DNA of 64,000 nucleotides, from positions 17,504,029 through 17,568,028 of the forward strand of contig CM075942.1 of assembly GCA_038030265.1 (NCBI GenBank), given 5' to 3'. Origin of the DNA: Corythucha ciliata. Lineage: Eukaryota; Arthropoda; Insecta; Hemiptera; Tingidae. The translations under genes were made by a program, and so were the position numbers. Under the pieces are notes generated by a model. It had not been told where the DNA came from. It did no database searches and saw only the letters and a program-made list of their open reading frames with translations. Of this stretch, positions 35,966 through 47,149 are shown in pieces; the stretch's first letter is position 1, and the number at the start of each line of letters is the position of its first letter.

Positions 35966-37155
35966 GAACTATGTTTCGTGAGTTTTTTTGTTTATTTTAT
36001 CAGATCCACAGCGCCTGCCTATTGGGTTTCACGTGGGTTGAATCTCCTTCTTGGATGTTGAAAAACAATCATCATGGACCAAACTGAAGCTCTACACTGT
36101 GCGTCCCTATACCCTGAAGTATTCCAGCCCTCCCTGTGCCAGCACCGTATGCTAACCGCAATCAAAAACTTTTAGGCAGCATCCCGGCAGCGTCAAACGG
36201 ACGCCCGGAGCCACTGTTCTGTCGCCTGACGCCACTGTCTGTTCGATATCGCATCCCGGGCTCGCAGCTTCACTTACAACAAGCTTGCAAATGCTACACA
36301 TGGCTCTAGATAACCCCTCGCATTATTCTATCATTCTTAAAACGCACCTTTTCAGTGCACAATTATATCCACTACCGTTAAGGCACTATAAAACACGAGT
36401 ACTGCAACACGCAAATCGGCGCCATACTTGGTCCCTCATATGATTATAGTTATCCTCATTAACAAGTAGGATATTTTTGTTTATTTCGACCGCGTTCCGC
36501 GTTTGTTTGCTGTTACGATGACAATTTTTTCATTCATGATTCTGTGTTTACCCTAACGACTGAGGGACCAAATATGGCGCTGAAATCCGTGTTGCAGTGT
36601 ACCTGTGTTTTAAAGGTTCTCTACTACCACCGTGAGTGGCGAATTATAATTTCACCTTCGACTGATTTTGAACGTATTTACCACAAGGTGCAAGTCTCAC
36701 GGTGGAGCATCTTGGTTTTTTCAATTACAGTATTAGCCCAAAATACAATTAAAAAGTGATTTAACGGTAACATAAATGTAATACCTGTCACTGCATTCCA
36801 TTCACTACCTAAAGCCGACCCCCTCCATCACTCACTGGATTAATTGTCACTTTCTCAAACGCTACTGAATACGCACTGACATAACGTATACTTAGTGGGG
36901 ATCTAAGACAAACCTATTTCATTGCTTATATCTCTCTGTAGTATCCTAATATCGTAGTTAGCTGGTGACGGATGTGTTGTAGAGTCCCTGTTTTTAGATT
37001 TTACCGGAGAGAGGAAAATTTCCGAAAATAATGTTGATTATATCTCTAACTTAGTTATTAGAAACGCATGCTGTGTGGTTTAAATAGGTAGCCCTATTCA
37101 CCTTCCTGAAAGTTTTCATTAGACAATCCGTTTAACGCCACAGCTGAATCAGTTA
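35966..37155. other. Gene-free stretch
   Basis: Apparently unique DNA. The 71-codon open frame at 36544 has no known motif. Confidence 0.4.
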
Positions 37156-37292
37156 AGGCCCATTCACAAGCTCTATGTTTGTGTTGTGTGGTGTCTATGC
37201 AACCTATCAAAATGCTTCATTTTTCAAGGGAATAAATTTGTTTGGTTGCACAGAGTCCACACAACGCAAACATAGAGCTTGTGCACGGGCCT
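37156..37292 (-). mobile_element. Palindromic MITE, Harbinger-like, TTA duplication
   Basis: Starts AGGCCCATTCACAAGCTCTA and ends TAGAGCTTGTGCACGGGCCT, with TTA immediately outside on both sides. Reversed, it matches 10031-10167 at about 90% by eye. A degraded third copy is at about 39280-39362. Confidence 0.85.
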
Positions 37293-37293
37293 T

Positions 37294-38452
37294 TATGAAC
37301 TAAAATCAAGGAGAAGTAGTTAAAGAGAAAGGAAGCGTGACATGCCGCAATATCCAGCTGTTTTTCTGTACTCCCACCCCTTACCCCTTTTTTTAAACAT
37401 TGATCCTCTAAAACTAAATCCTCTGAAGTAATTTTATTATTTGGTTAGCAAAAAGGGGCTGAGGGGTTGGGAAGGGTTAGGAGAGGTCAAACCTTGTGAA
37501 ATATGGACCGACAAACTCTACTTATCCCTTCGCTTACTCAACCTCCTCTCCCCCCCGGCCGCCTACCACACCATGAACGCCGTACTTTGGCCGATATAGC
37601 CCTTCGGCGCTTCCTCGACTTGGTACAAGAAGGGCGGTGAAGGGTGGCTGGGGAATTCTTTCTCGTTTCCTCTCGTTGTAATAACCCGATGGAATGATGC
37701 TGTTGTGTGTGTGAGGGGGGGAGGGGAGCTTCACATTGAAAATAAATAAGTGGGAAAGTCATATGCTATTGTATTAAGAGTGATAGCTTGAGGCTTTTTT
37801 TGTTCTCTCTCCCTCGTTCTCTCATGTGCTCCGACAGACTCAGACCTATTTCTTTCGACATTTCACATGCATTCTATTTAATTCAGCTACACTTCCCCCC
37901 TCACCAATGCGTTCTAACATTTCCTTAATCCCGAAAAACAATAAGAAAAAATTGGGATATGGAAGCGCACGTCTTTAATGTTTTCGAGCTGGGAGGATAA
38001 TTACGTATCATAATTTTACTCATAATAATTCTCAAAACTTTAAAAGTTGGGGAGGCTCCGAGAGCATCAACTTTGAAAACTTTCTCTCACGCCCACCACA
38101 CGAATTTTCGGTTTTAAGAAACTTTCATCTTCCATTTACGTCTCCTTTTTCAACATGCATTATCAAATTTTCTACTTCAGATTATGGGCGCTGCGAGATT
38201 TTGTGCTTAAGCGAAATCGTGAACTCGGTCGGATAGCTTGGTGAAAAAGTGTGTGAAGGGGGAGAAGGAGGCTGGTGAAGACTTAAAATTTTAAATTTCG
38301 CTCCGGCAGCTTGCGGTCGGAAAGAGTGCATTTCATTTTGTATACGGATACCCTAAGCCGTCCCACAAGTAGTAATGTTGAGACCATGATTTGTTTCGTT
38401 AATGTTTGACCCTCCCTCGTACTGTTTGCTGCCGGGTTTGTTTAAGCTGAAC
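37294..38452. other. Gene-free stretch
   Basis: Pyrimidine/purine-skewed unique-looking DNA. No gene recognised. Confidence 0.4.
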
Positions 38453-38984
38453 TTAATGGGAATCAAAGGCTATTTCAAAATGGAATCATCATACCGAATA
38501 AATTGCTTCTGGCATCAACTGGTGATTTGTAGTGATTTTTTTACCATTTCAACCCCTATTTTCCCCCCTCCACCTTGACCGATTTGGCCCAAATGCAATA
38601 CCGACCGGGGCCTTATGACTACTGATTTTTGTGCCAAAGCGCGTTCCGCTAAATCAGTGGTGTCAAACTCAAATTCTCGGCGGGCCATTACTTGGAAATT
38701 GTGGGGCCCTGGCGGGCCCTTCGACTTTTACCCCCCCCCCCCAACGTTATGCACCACAAACGAGAATTAGGTAGGTACTCGAGTATAAGGAAGTTTACTA
38801 ATTAAATAATGAATTTTCAGGACTTTTTTTTTGTTGCTTGCAGAGCGACCTATTATGTCTTGTCTAGCTCTCCCATAGTTGTTTAGTAAAATTTTCTCAG
38901 CCTCTTTAAACTTTGGGGGGTACGGGTCACCTATGTATGGACTTATGGAGTGTGCAGTATTCAAGAAGCGGTTATCGAGATAGT

Positions 38985-39229
38985 GGGCCATCAGGATACA
39001 ATTTTACAGGCGATGTCACGAGAAATCTCTTCAAAAACATATGGTCTTAGCGAAAATTAATCACGGAACAGGTGTTTTCAATGAAATTGTGCGCGATATT
39101 GTAAGAAAAATCGTGTACATTATCATTAAAAACGCCTGTTCCGTGATTAATTTTCATTAGGATCTCATGATTTTGAAGAGATTGCTCGCGATATTGCATG
39201 GAAAATGGTTTCATGTGAATGGGGCTTTA
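38985..39229. mobile_element. Palindromic MITE nested in the hAT element
   Basis: The arms share GAAAATTAATCACGGAACAG and its complement CTGTTCCGTGATTAATTTTC, plus AATCTCTTCAAAA and TTTTGAAGAGATT. The right end, GAATGGGGCT then TTA, resembles the TWA-duplicating families elsewhere in the window. The left terminus is degraded. Confidence 0.65.
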
Positions 39230-39279
39230 ACCCTCCCTCACAAACCATGTGTTATGCCTCTGTGAATTTTATGCATCAT

Positions 39280-39362
39280 ATCACAACGCTTCATTTTTCG
39301 AAGGAATAAATTTGGTTTGGTTGAGTAGACTCCACAGAACGCATACATAGAGCTTTTGAACA
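39280..39362 (-). mobile_element. Degraded copy of the AGGCCC-ended MITE
   Basis: GCTTCATTTTTCGAAGGAATAAATTTGG-like sequence followed by CATAGAGCTTTTGAAC aligns with the right two-thirds of 37156-37292. The left third and the terminal GGGCCT are lost. Confidence 0.65.
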
Positions 39363-39682
39363 CTCTTTGGAGCAGGAGAGCTTATAAGGATGAGCAAGAG
39401 AAGAGGTGAGAACTCGCCCTTTTTCACAATTTTTTCAAATTAATTTTATAGTTACCAGCAACTATCGACAGCCGGTTCCAAAAAATAAAGAAATTAAAGT
39501 ACCCAGGGGTGCTCGCGGGCCGCATAAAAGATGCTCACGGGCCACATGCGGCCCGCGGGCCGCAAGTTTGACACCCCTGCGCTAAATTAATTTCTACGAG
39601 AGTTATCGTGCTAACAAGACCACACACTTACTTCCACCACGGGGGCACCACCCCCTCCCCCTCGACTTTTTCAAAAAATTAA

Positions 39683-40048
39683 AATGGGAATCAAAGGCTA
39701 GTCTAACATGCAGTATACGTACCGAATATGATGCTTCTAGAATCAACTGGTGATTTTTAGTGATTTTTTGACGACTTCAAGCCCTATTTTTCCCCCCTCC
39801 ACCTTGACCGATTTGGCCCAAATGCAATACCGTAATTGATTTAACATTTGTTTTTGTTGTGTCATTGTAATTATAAATTAAAGAAATATTCGAGTAGTCA
39901 CAACCTCACGAGTAGTCACAGGTTGTGACTACTCGAATATTTCTTTAATTTACAAATGCAATACCGACCGGTGTCTTATGACTACTGATTTTTGTTCCAA
40001 AGCGCGTTCCGCTAAATTTACTTCTACGAGAGTTATCGTGCTAACAAG
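39683..40048 (+). repeat. Tandem duplicate, copy 2 (hairpin-filled)
   Basis: About 230 bp plus a 120-bp insertion and the duplicated 14-bp target. It keeps the uninterrupted CGCTAAAT site corresponding to the hAT insertion in copy 1. Copies 1 and 2 are about 85-90% alike by eye and separated by 64 bp. Confidence 0.85.
39833..39952. mobile_element. 120-bp hairpin insertion with 14-bp flanking duplication
   Basis: The 14-base word CAAATGCAATACCG lies on both sides (39819-39832 and 39953-39966), and only one copy is present in the paralogous empty site in copy 1. The right two-thirds of the insert is a perfect 33-bp stem (39874-39906 with 39920-39952) with a 13-base loop. The stem ends exactly at the duplication. 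The left 41 bp is AT-rich and unpaired. It could be a small mobile element or the product of template switching. Confidence 0.8.
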
Positions 40049-40049
40049 G

Positions 40050-40587
40050 AAACGGCCGTAAATATATATATAAAAAAGGATATATGAATTCCGGAGACCA
40101 CTGAACTCGTGTTCTGGAGGGTCTGAAACGTGAAAAAAACATCACATGACCCATGTTTGCCACCATCACGACGAGACCAATTGTGCATTTTCAGTATAAA
40201 ATGCACTAATATCACTCATCGGTAAACTCTGAAACGCGAATAAAGTAAAAAGATAAAAGTCACCCTCCCCCTCTCCACTGCACCATCTTCCAGATTTTAT
40301 TCCATTTATATTCCCAACTTTACTTTTGTTTACCTCTTCCACTGACCCACAAACTTTCTATTCCTTCCCCCCTTTTTCCTCGCAACCACTCTCGCATCGC
40401 AAACTGTCTCTGATCACAATTTTCCCTCTGATCCACCGGTGTGTGGTGCGAGACATGGTGGGCGGTGTGTGGTGGGGGGACCATCTGGCCCCGTATCTTC
40501 TCAATACTTTCGCTCAACTCCATTTGAACTTCAAAAGTTCGGCCACTGTTTGAAGGAGAGTTTTCCATTGTAAAGTTGGTGCGTTGA

Positions 40588-40628
<41 letters not shown>

Positions 40629-42120
40629 TATTTACTGAGTTCACTCCGTTCACACAAACAAAGTAAACTTTCTTATTTGAATTACACTGCGATGATCTCT
40701 TCCCAAGTAATCGTTTCTCGGGGTACTTTATTGCTCAAACATGCACACTGGACTCCGAAAATTGTTTTCTTTGAAAGCAAAATCAAAAGTTTTATTATAT
40801 TTCGTTAAGAACGAAAATCGATTTTCTCCAGAACAGCAAAAGAAAGGGAGAGAAGTGTCAGGAAAATTTATTTTTACGAGGAAAATTGGCCTCAACCGGA
40901 GGGAATCGAGTTTTCAGCTAAGAAGAAGAAGGAAAAAAAAATAAAGAGTGAGGAAGCGAGGATGAAGTAGTATAGGAGGATGGAGGAAGTTTAATTGCTT
41001 TTAATCCCCTCCAACCACCACTACTACTACTACTAAACAAGTTGCTTCGGCCACTTCACTGGCGAGGGAGAAGGTTTTTTTCCTTCTTCTTAGTCGGACG
41101 AGGAGAAGGGGGAGGTGCTTTTGTGATTGGTTCTATTACTTGGGAGCAATACAAGAATGAGACGCGGGGGAAGGAAATTTGTTCAAAAACGAAAAAAATT
41201 AGAGTGAGGGTGGAGGGTGGACGTCGTGACGATTATTATTTTCTTATGTCAATAGCAGCAAACTGGCATTTGATGGATGTTAAATTGCGTTTAATTCCTG
41301 CCCACGTCATCATCACCCAAGGAAATATTTTAGAAATTCTAGTGTGAAACAGTAAAATAAAATATTAGATGGAAGAACTCAAGTTAATTGATACGCAAAT
41401 AAGTTTATCAACTTTCGAAATTGAAATGGATGATAAAAGGACGAGGGAAGAGTTAAAATAAATGGGAAATATATTATACCAGAGGGTGGTCGTCGAATGC
41501 TAAAATATGAAAATTGAAAACGCTCCTTCTCCCGCATCTCTATAAACCCTCCTCTCTATCATCGTTACTTCGCTCATCGCTCAACTATGCTGATGATGAC
41601 GTTGTTGAGCCAACTGACGGGGTATAGAATCACGGCTTACACCTCCCTCTCCACCCATCAACATTCCATCCAAAGTCCCGCCGGTTCTCTGTATACTTTC
41701 TGATCTGATAAGGAATTAATTTAAAGTCCCCGTCTTTCTACTAATTAATTGTATAACTGATGGGTTTTCCGAGTAATGCCGACTAAAGGCGAATGAGAAG
41801 TGTGATAACGGATGGCCTGGGACGGGAGGGATTGTTTGTCGGAAGTTCCTCTGGTAAACAATTATTATAGGGTGATTTTCGTGTATACTGTACCCAACCA
41901 TAAAATAAGAGATTATCACGCCGATTGATTGATCAAACCACAAAACAAAGGAAAACCGCACAAAACTGCTGGGCACTAACAACTATAGGGGGCAGTATCG
42001 ACCAACTTAGGTGCGGGAGGGCAACCCCAAATGTATATAGACCCTTATTAGGCAACTCAAATAGAGACGGTGTGCTAAATTTAATCTTGGGGCAACTACG
42101 CCGCAAAAGCGCTATAATAT
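40050..42120. other. Mostly unique DNA, no gene recognised
   Basis: A run of 37 T lies at 40591-40627. GA-rich sequence at 40840-41230 gives biased open frames such as 41042-41347 that lack any domain. No coding exon identified. Confidence 0.4.
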
Positions 42121-42124
42121 TCAC

Positions 42125-43060
42125 TGCTAGAATAGTGATAAAGCGCTAATTCGTGTAGCAAACATCGAACAAAATCAGTAATTCACGCCTACAATTTGAG
42201 AAAACGCTAATTTCAGGGCAAAATTGAGAAAAAGTCACAATTCTAGGCTATTAAATTGAGGAAAATCAGCAATCAATCACTCAGCATGCTGGCTCGGCTA
42301 ATAGATATCGAGAAAACGCCAACACATGGTTTCTTGTGGCAACTTCGCGATTGCCATTGAAAAAAATTGCTAGTTACTCGAGTCATTTTGCAGCTTCCAT
42401 GTGCCCACTAAAAAAGGGCCAATCTTCCACCGTGAAAATTGAGTTTTACTCGCCACATAAAAAACCATTTTCACGGACATTGGCTCTCTTGAAGCCCACA
42501 ATTTCGTGATTTTTAACAGTGGTGGAACAAAACCCACCTGAGCCCGTGCCGGAAACCTTTATGCGTCCTCTTCGTGCACACGGTGAGGTTTTCCAGAGAG
42601 GATTTCCCGTTCGGGACAACCTCACCGGCCTCAACGGCATGGAAAGTGTGAACCAGACCACACTATTTCCAGCCTTTTCGGGGCGCCTACACGAGAATTA
42701 TCGCGAGGCCTCCCTAAGGGCTTGTGGCAGAAGGGTGCAAGGGTGGACAGCTCCTCACACTATACTTCAGCCCTTCTTTGTTCGAAACCAGTTACAATCG
42801 GAAACCGTCAATTTGCTCCTCCACCTCCAAACTGGATAATTGGCATTAAAGTGGAACATTTTGCCCTTAAAAAAACAAAAGTATCTTGAAATTTCTCCCG
42901 AAAAACAGGTATTTATCACAGTAAAAATGGTAATTCGCCGCAAAGTCGCTTTACAGCAAGAATAACGCTAATTCGCGGGGCTAAAATGGAGAAAAATCAC
43001 TCATTCACTGCTAAAATTGAGAAATGCGCTCGTTGACAGCTCCGGAATTGAGAAATCACC
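42125..43060 (+). repeat. Degenerate family 1 minisatellite, two blocks
   Basis: Blocks at 42125-42340 and 42900-43060 contain GCTAATTC, GGCTAAAATT and GAGAAAA words. The middle (42400-42850) includes a 106-codon open frame at 42519 that I cannot assign. Confidence 0.6.
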
Positions 43061-43379
43061 TGTTGTTTTTGATCTTAACCGCAGCGAAATTAAAATTTTC
43101 TGGGTTTTCATATACATTGAGAGTAGTCGACCGGTCTTATGACGAATAGTCGCAAAATTGCAACATTTTGAAAGCACGGCGTCGTCTCATATGAGCGCGA
43201 GGCCCATAATTTGCCATACCCTCGACAAAACGTCAATGTTTTGAGCGGCGGCGGAAGTGGGGTTCGGGGTCAGCAAATGCTCCTCCAATCCGATGTTTAA
43301 GGAATCGGGGGGAAAAAATGACTTCCTGTTGAATTTGCCTCCTAAAATTTACCGTTTGCACCTTCCACAACATGATTCA

Positions 43380-43930
43380 GGTTCACGAGATTAGTTTCTA
43401 TAACGGGCCAGATCTCCAAACTTTGGGCTTTGAAAGAGCCGAACCACCGGAATGGCTTGATTTTATGGAGCCAAACGTGGAATTGGTCCTCGAATTTATC
43501 AAAACAGCAAAAGTGGGGTCCCTTAGTGTGGAATCCAAGAATTTGCTTCTACGATGACCACAAACGTGTGAAATTGCTTTCTTGAACTCCGTCAAATATG
43601 ACTTTTTAATGAGTCAACCCCACCAAATTTTGATTTTGAGGGAGTCAATCCTTCAAAATTGATTTTTCAAAGGGCCAAATCTCTGAAATTTGGGCTTTAA
43701 GGGGTGAAAACTGTCAATTATAGCCCTCTAACCAAGACAATTCCAGTCAATACGATAAAGAAGAGGAATGTGACTACGGAGTCAACTGCTTCGTCCTCCT
43801 GGTTAGCCTTTTTGGATGATTTTAAAACCCGAGAAATTTGGTTCTTTGGGATCTAAATCCACGAAATTTGGGCTTTGAATGGGCTAACCTCACGAAAATT
43901 GTATTTTAATGTGCTCAATGGGCATTTTGG
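43380..43930 (+). repeat. Minisatellite family 2
   Basis: Units with GAAATTTGGGCTTTGAA and GAGTCAA/GAGCCAA blocks at about 30-base spacing. Confidence 0.7.
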
Positions 43931-44139
43931 TTCAGAGGGAAAATTACATCTCATGGCGTAATCTTGCTCTTCACCTCCAAGTTTCTGCTCTGAGTAGTAT
44001 GAATACGCCATTTTATGGCCGATGTAGCAGTTTTAGCTTATAACACGTCGTATACCTAATATAACTGAGTAATTAGGCTACAAGTTACCCAGGAAAATAA
44101 ACTCAGAAACAAGAGAATTTCATGACAAAGCGGTAAATT

Positions 44140-44700
44140 TGGTGTAGAATTTGGAATGTTGGCATCTAAAATTGTATTTTTTACATATAGGCATAATTGA
44201 CTCGAAAAATTGTATTTTTGAGTGGTAGGGGGTAATCTGAACTGCTCAGATTCTTGCTCCCCCATTTTCGGCATGACTTCCGCCACCACTGAATGTTTTG
44301 GTGGCAAATTCGGATGTTTCCGGGCACAGTTTTCGCGAATTTTTCCAGAGGTCGTGGAGCGGGCATAGCACACTGACGAATAGCCGTGTAATTGCAATAT
44401 TTAAAGATAAACATGAGTGAGTTTGCAAATTCGGGTGCTAATATCAGCAAAATTATAAGATTCCAGGCTGAATATCCGTAAAATTAAACGTGTTTGGTCT
44501 TCGGGCGTAAGTTTAAGCAAAATTGCAAGTTCTGGGCCCTGATTTGTACACAATTGTAAATTTTTTGGCCTTTTCGTGGTGATGGATTCTGCTAGCCGGC
44601 CCAGCTCAGAGCCTGTCGAATACCCAGAAAATTGGATGTTACATGGCCAAAAAAGGACTGGTCTGCGCGCGAAAAATTGCACGTTCCATGTAGTGGGGAC
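44140..44700 (-). repeat. Minisatellite family 3, reverse orientation
   Basis: Units with AGCAAAATTGCAAGTTCTGG and GGCTGAATAT-like blocks. It ends about 30 bp before the mariner-like element. Confidence 0.7.
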
Positions 44701-44731
44701 TTCAATCTATGCATAAACAAGGACTACTATA

Positions 44732-45155
44732 CAGGGTGGCCCAGATAAACTTTACCACCCCCTTATCTTCTAAAATATTGGAAATTCGGGAAAACGGCTG
44801 GAAGCAGACTCCCCCTTATCTTTTCAAATCTGCAATTGTTTTTTTTGTCAAACGGCTGGAAATATGATAACTTGACAAAACTTTCTTATTTCAAATTGGA
44901 CCACTACTTTTTGAGCACACGAAAAAAAACTACATATTTTTCTGAGACAAATGAGCCCTTATTGGCCAAAATCGGTTAACATCCGGCTGCGAATAAATTA
45001 CATTAGTCGGGCTCCTGAAGGACGGGTCATTTTCAAAAATCAAGCCGCTAATTTTTCTAACGATTGCCCTCTCACTCACTCTTCCTCTTTCTTTACATCT
45101 GATTTCATTTCTAAAGCTTCACTTCACCGAGGAAGCATTTTTTATGCGTCCTCTC
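44732..45155 (+). repeat. Left long terminal inverted repeat of the mariner-like element
   Basis: Matches the reverse complement of 46678-47112. Both arms contain the same spurious open frame, a side effect of near identity. Confidence 0.9.
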
Positions 45156-45357
45156 CGCTTAAACTGGGTTTCAAAAAGCTTCAGTCCGTCTGGAAATTTG
45201 TTCTTCAAGTTCCAAACTCCAATAAAAAGAGCGTTTCGGTTTCCAACTTTTTTATCATTTGCTACACAAGAAAATTAACATTTTCAAGGGAGAAAAACAG
45301 CTATTCAAATTATTTTTATTAAGGGGCTTATTCTGTGTTTTAATAAGGGGGTTCTGA

Positions 45358-46442
45358 ATGGAGCAATACGGATTTTCAATTTTTGAAAGGGCCGAAATGA
45401 TCAGAATTTTCTTCGAAAGTGGCCAGCGGGCCCGAATGAGCGCGATAGAATTTGCCAGACTCTTCCCTCACCACCGAGCCGTCTCGCATCAGACGATTTT
45501 GAATACCGTGCGCCGTTTCCGGAACACCGGAAACGTTGCTACTGCTGCGGATAGAAGACGAATCGCGCCGGCGAGACGTGAAGAAAGTGAATTTGAAGTT
45601 CTTCTGTACGTGGAAGAAAACCCGCATGCTTCAACACGCGAAATGAGCAGAGTTCTAGGAATCAGCCGATCGTCTGTTCAAAGAATACTCCACGCGAACA
45701 ATTTTTTACCCTATCGCTCCCATCTGATTCATGGCTTACGCCCTGATGATCCACAAAGGAGGACAGCTTTTCTTGCTGAAATGTCCATTTTAATCGAAGC
45801 GACGCCATGGTTTCTCGATAACGTGCTGTGGACGGATGAGTCCAAGTTCACAAACAATGGAATTCTGAATCGGTGGAACTTCAGAACGTGGTCGGATTCC
45901 AACCCTCGCCAAAGCTATGCCACTCACCACCAAGTGAGAATAGAACTGAATGTTTGGTGTGGGTTGTTTCGGGGCAGAATTATAAGTCCTTGGATCTACG
46001 AAGGAAGTCTAATGGACCACGCTTTTTGGACTTTTTAGTAAATGTTCTTCCTGGTTTGTTGGAAGAAGTGGACTTGGATACCCGACGCCGCATGTGGATC
46101 CAGTTAGACGGCTGTCCTGCTCACAACGATAGGCCCGTAGTAGCACACCTCAACGAGCATTATCCGGAAAGGTGGCTAGGAAACCGGAGCTTGATTGCCT
46201 GGCCTGCCCGTTCACCCGATTTGACCCCCATGGACTATTTTTTCTGGGGCTATCTTAAAAATAAGGTTTATGCGGGTCATCTTCCACCCATAGCAACGAT
46301 TGACGAGCTGCGAAGAAGAATAGTAGATGCTTGTCATTCAATTGAAGAGCAGTCAATCAGAGATGCTGTCAACGATGAGTGGTTGAAGAGAGCGTCCTTG
46401 TGTGTAGAACAAAATGGACAGCAATTTGAACACCTTATGTAA
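45358..46442 (+). pseudogene. Mariner-like DD41D transposase, single frameshift
   Basis: This is the cut-and-paste DDE/D transposase of the element. Residues 1-60 resemble the DUF4817 helix-turn-helix common in insect members of this group. A second helix-turn-helix lies at about residues 76-113 (ASTREMSRVLGISRSSVQRI). The first catalytic aspartate is in LWTDESKF (D160, codon at 45835). The frame then stops at 46038. The protein continues one frame over with the second aspartate in QLDGCPAH (46107) and the third in SPDLTPMDYFFWG (46233), with 41 residues between them. The break lies in the T run at about 46022-46026 and is explained by one missing base. Both halves are otherwise open and all three catalytic residues are intact, so the loss is recent. 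I chose the start at 45358 because it precedes the first conserved helix. Confidence 0.9.
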
Positions 46443-46677
46443 AACGGTTTTTTTCTTTCTTTTTTTCTACTTTTGTAATTTTTCTTTTCTACTAATGATA
46501 ATTGATAAGTTTAGACGGGGGGGGGGTGAGAAAGGGTTTAGGGGACCCATCTGAAACCCCTCCTTAAGCCGAACGGTGGACTGTAGATGAAATGTAAGAG
46601 TATGAGGCACTTGATGGTACTCGTAAATTTGAATGAATGGGTGATAAGGAATTATCCCGCTTAAAAATCGTGCTGTA

Positions 46678-47112
46678 GAGAGGACGCATAAAAATGCTTC
46701 CTCGGTGAAGTGAAGCTTTAGAAATGAAATCAGATGTAAAGAAAGAGGAAGAGTGAGTGAGAGGGCAATCGTTAGAAAAATTAGCGGCTTGATTTTTGAA
46801 AATGACCCGTCCTTCAGGAGCCCGACTAATGTAATTTATTCGCAGCCGGATGTTAACCGATTTTGGCCAATAAGGGCTCATTTGTCTCAGAAAAATATGT
46901 AGTTTCTTTTCGTGTGCTCAAAAAGTAGTGGTCCAATTTGAAATAAGAAAGTTTTGTCAAGTTATCATATTTCCAGCCGTTTGACAAAAAAAAAACAATT
47001 GCAGATTCGAAAACTGTGTCAATGATAAGGGGGAGTCTGCTTCCAGCCGTTTTCCCGAATTTCCAATATTTTAGAAGATAAGGGGGTGGTAAAGTTTATC
47101 TGGGCCACCCTG
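46678..47112 (-). repeat. Right long terminal inverted repeat of the mariner-like element
   Basis: Reverse complement of 44732-45155 with about 10 extra bases near 47010-47022. It ends CCACCCTG before the TA duplication. Confidence 0.9.
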
Positions 47113-47149
47113 TATTTACTTTACGATTTATTATGGTCACTTCTAAATT

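Larger units (their letters stand above)
38655..39579 (+). mobile_element. 925-bp hAT-like element with nested insertions
   Basis: Ends CAGTGGTGTCAAACTC and AGTTTGACACCCCTG. A perfect 8-bp duplication CGCTAAAT lies at 38647-38654 and 39580-39587. The empty site is preserved in copy 2 of the surrounding tandem duplication (near 40008-40015). The GC-rich subterminal GCGGGCCAT/GCGGCCCGCGGG is typical of hAT ends. No transposase is present. Inside are a palindromic element at about 38985-39229 and a degraded MITE at about 39280-39362. Confidence 0.9.
38455..39618 (+). repeat. Tandem duplicate, copy 1 (hAT-filled)
   Basis: About 230 bp once the hAT element 38655-39579 and one copy of its target duplication are removed. 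Shared words with copy 2 include CCCTCCACCTTGACCGATTT, ACTACTGATTTTTGT and GAGTTATCGTGCTAACAAG. It retains the uninterrupted AAATGCAATACCGACC site where copy 2 carries its 120-bp insertion. Confidence 0.85.
44732..47112 (+). mobile_element. Mariner-like (IS630-Tc1-mariner) element, near full length
   Basis: A 2,381-bp element beginning CAGGGTGGCCCAGATAAACT and ending with its complement, flanked by TA (44730-44731 and 47113-47114). The inverted repeats are unusually long: about 424 bp on the left (44732-45155) and 435 bp on the right (46678-47112). The main difference is a short indel near the GCAATTG word. The word ACGGCTGGAA occurs twice in each arm and may be a transposase-binding repeat, which is inference. 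One broken transposase lies between the arms. Confidence 0.95.

Noticed and set aside
40321..40630. Long T run after 40590 as a retrotransposon tail on the minus strand
   Set aside because: No LINE or SINE body, promoter boxes or target duplication could be recognised beside it.
44951..45322. 123-codon open frame beginning with the same peptide as one at 46564-46881 on the minus strand
   Set aside because: Both lie in the long inverted repeats of the mariner-like element, upstream and downstream of the transposase. Sharing follows from arm identity, not from a conserved gene.
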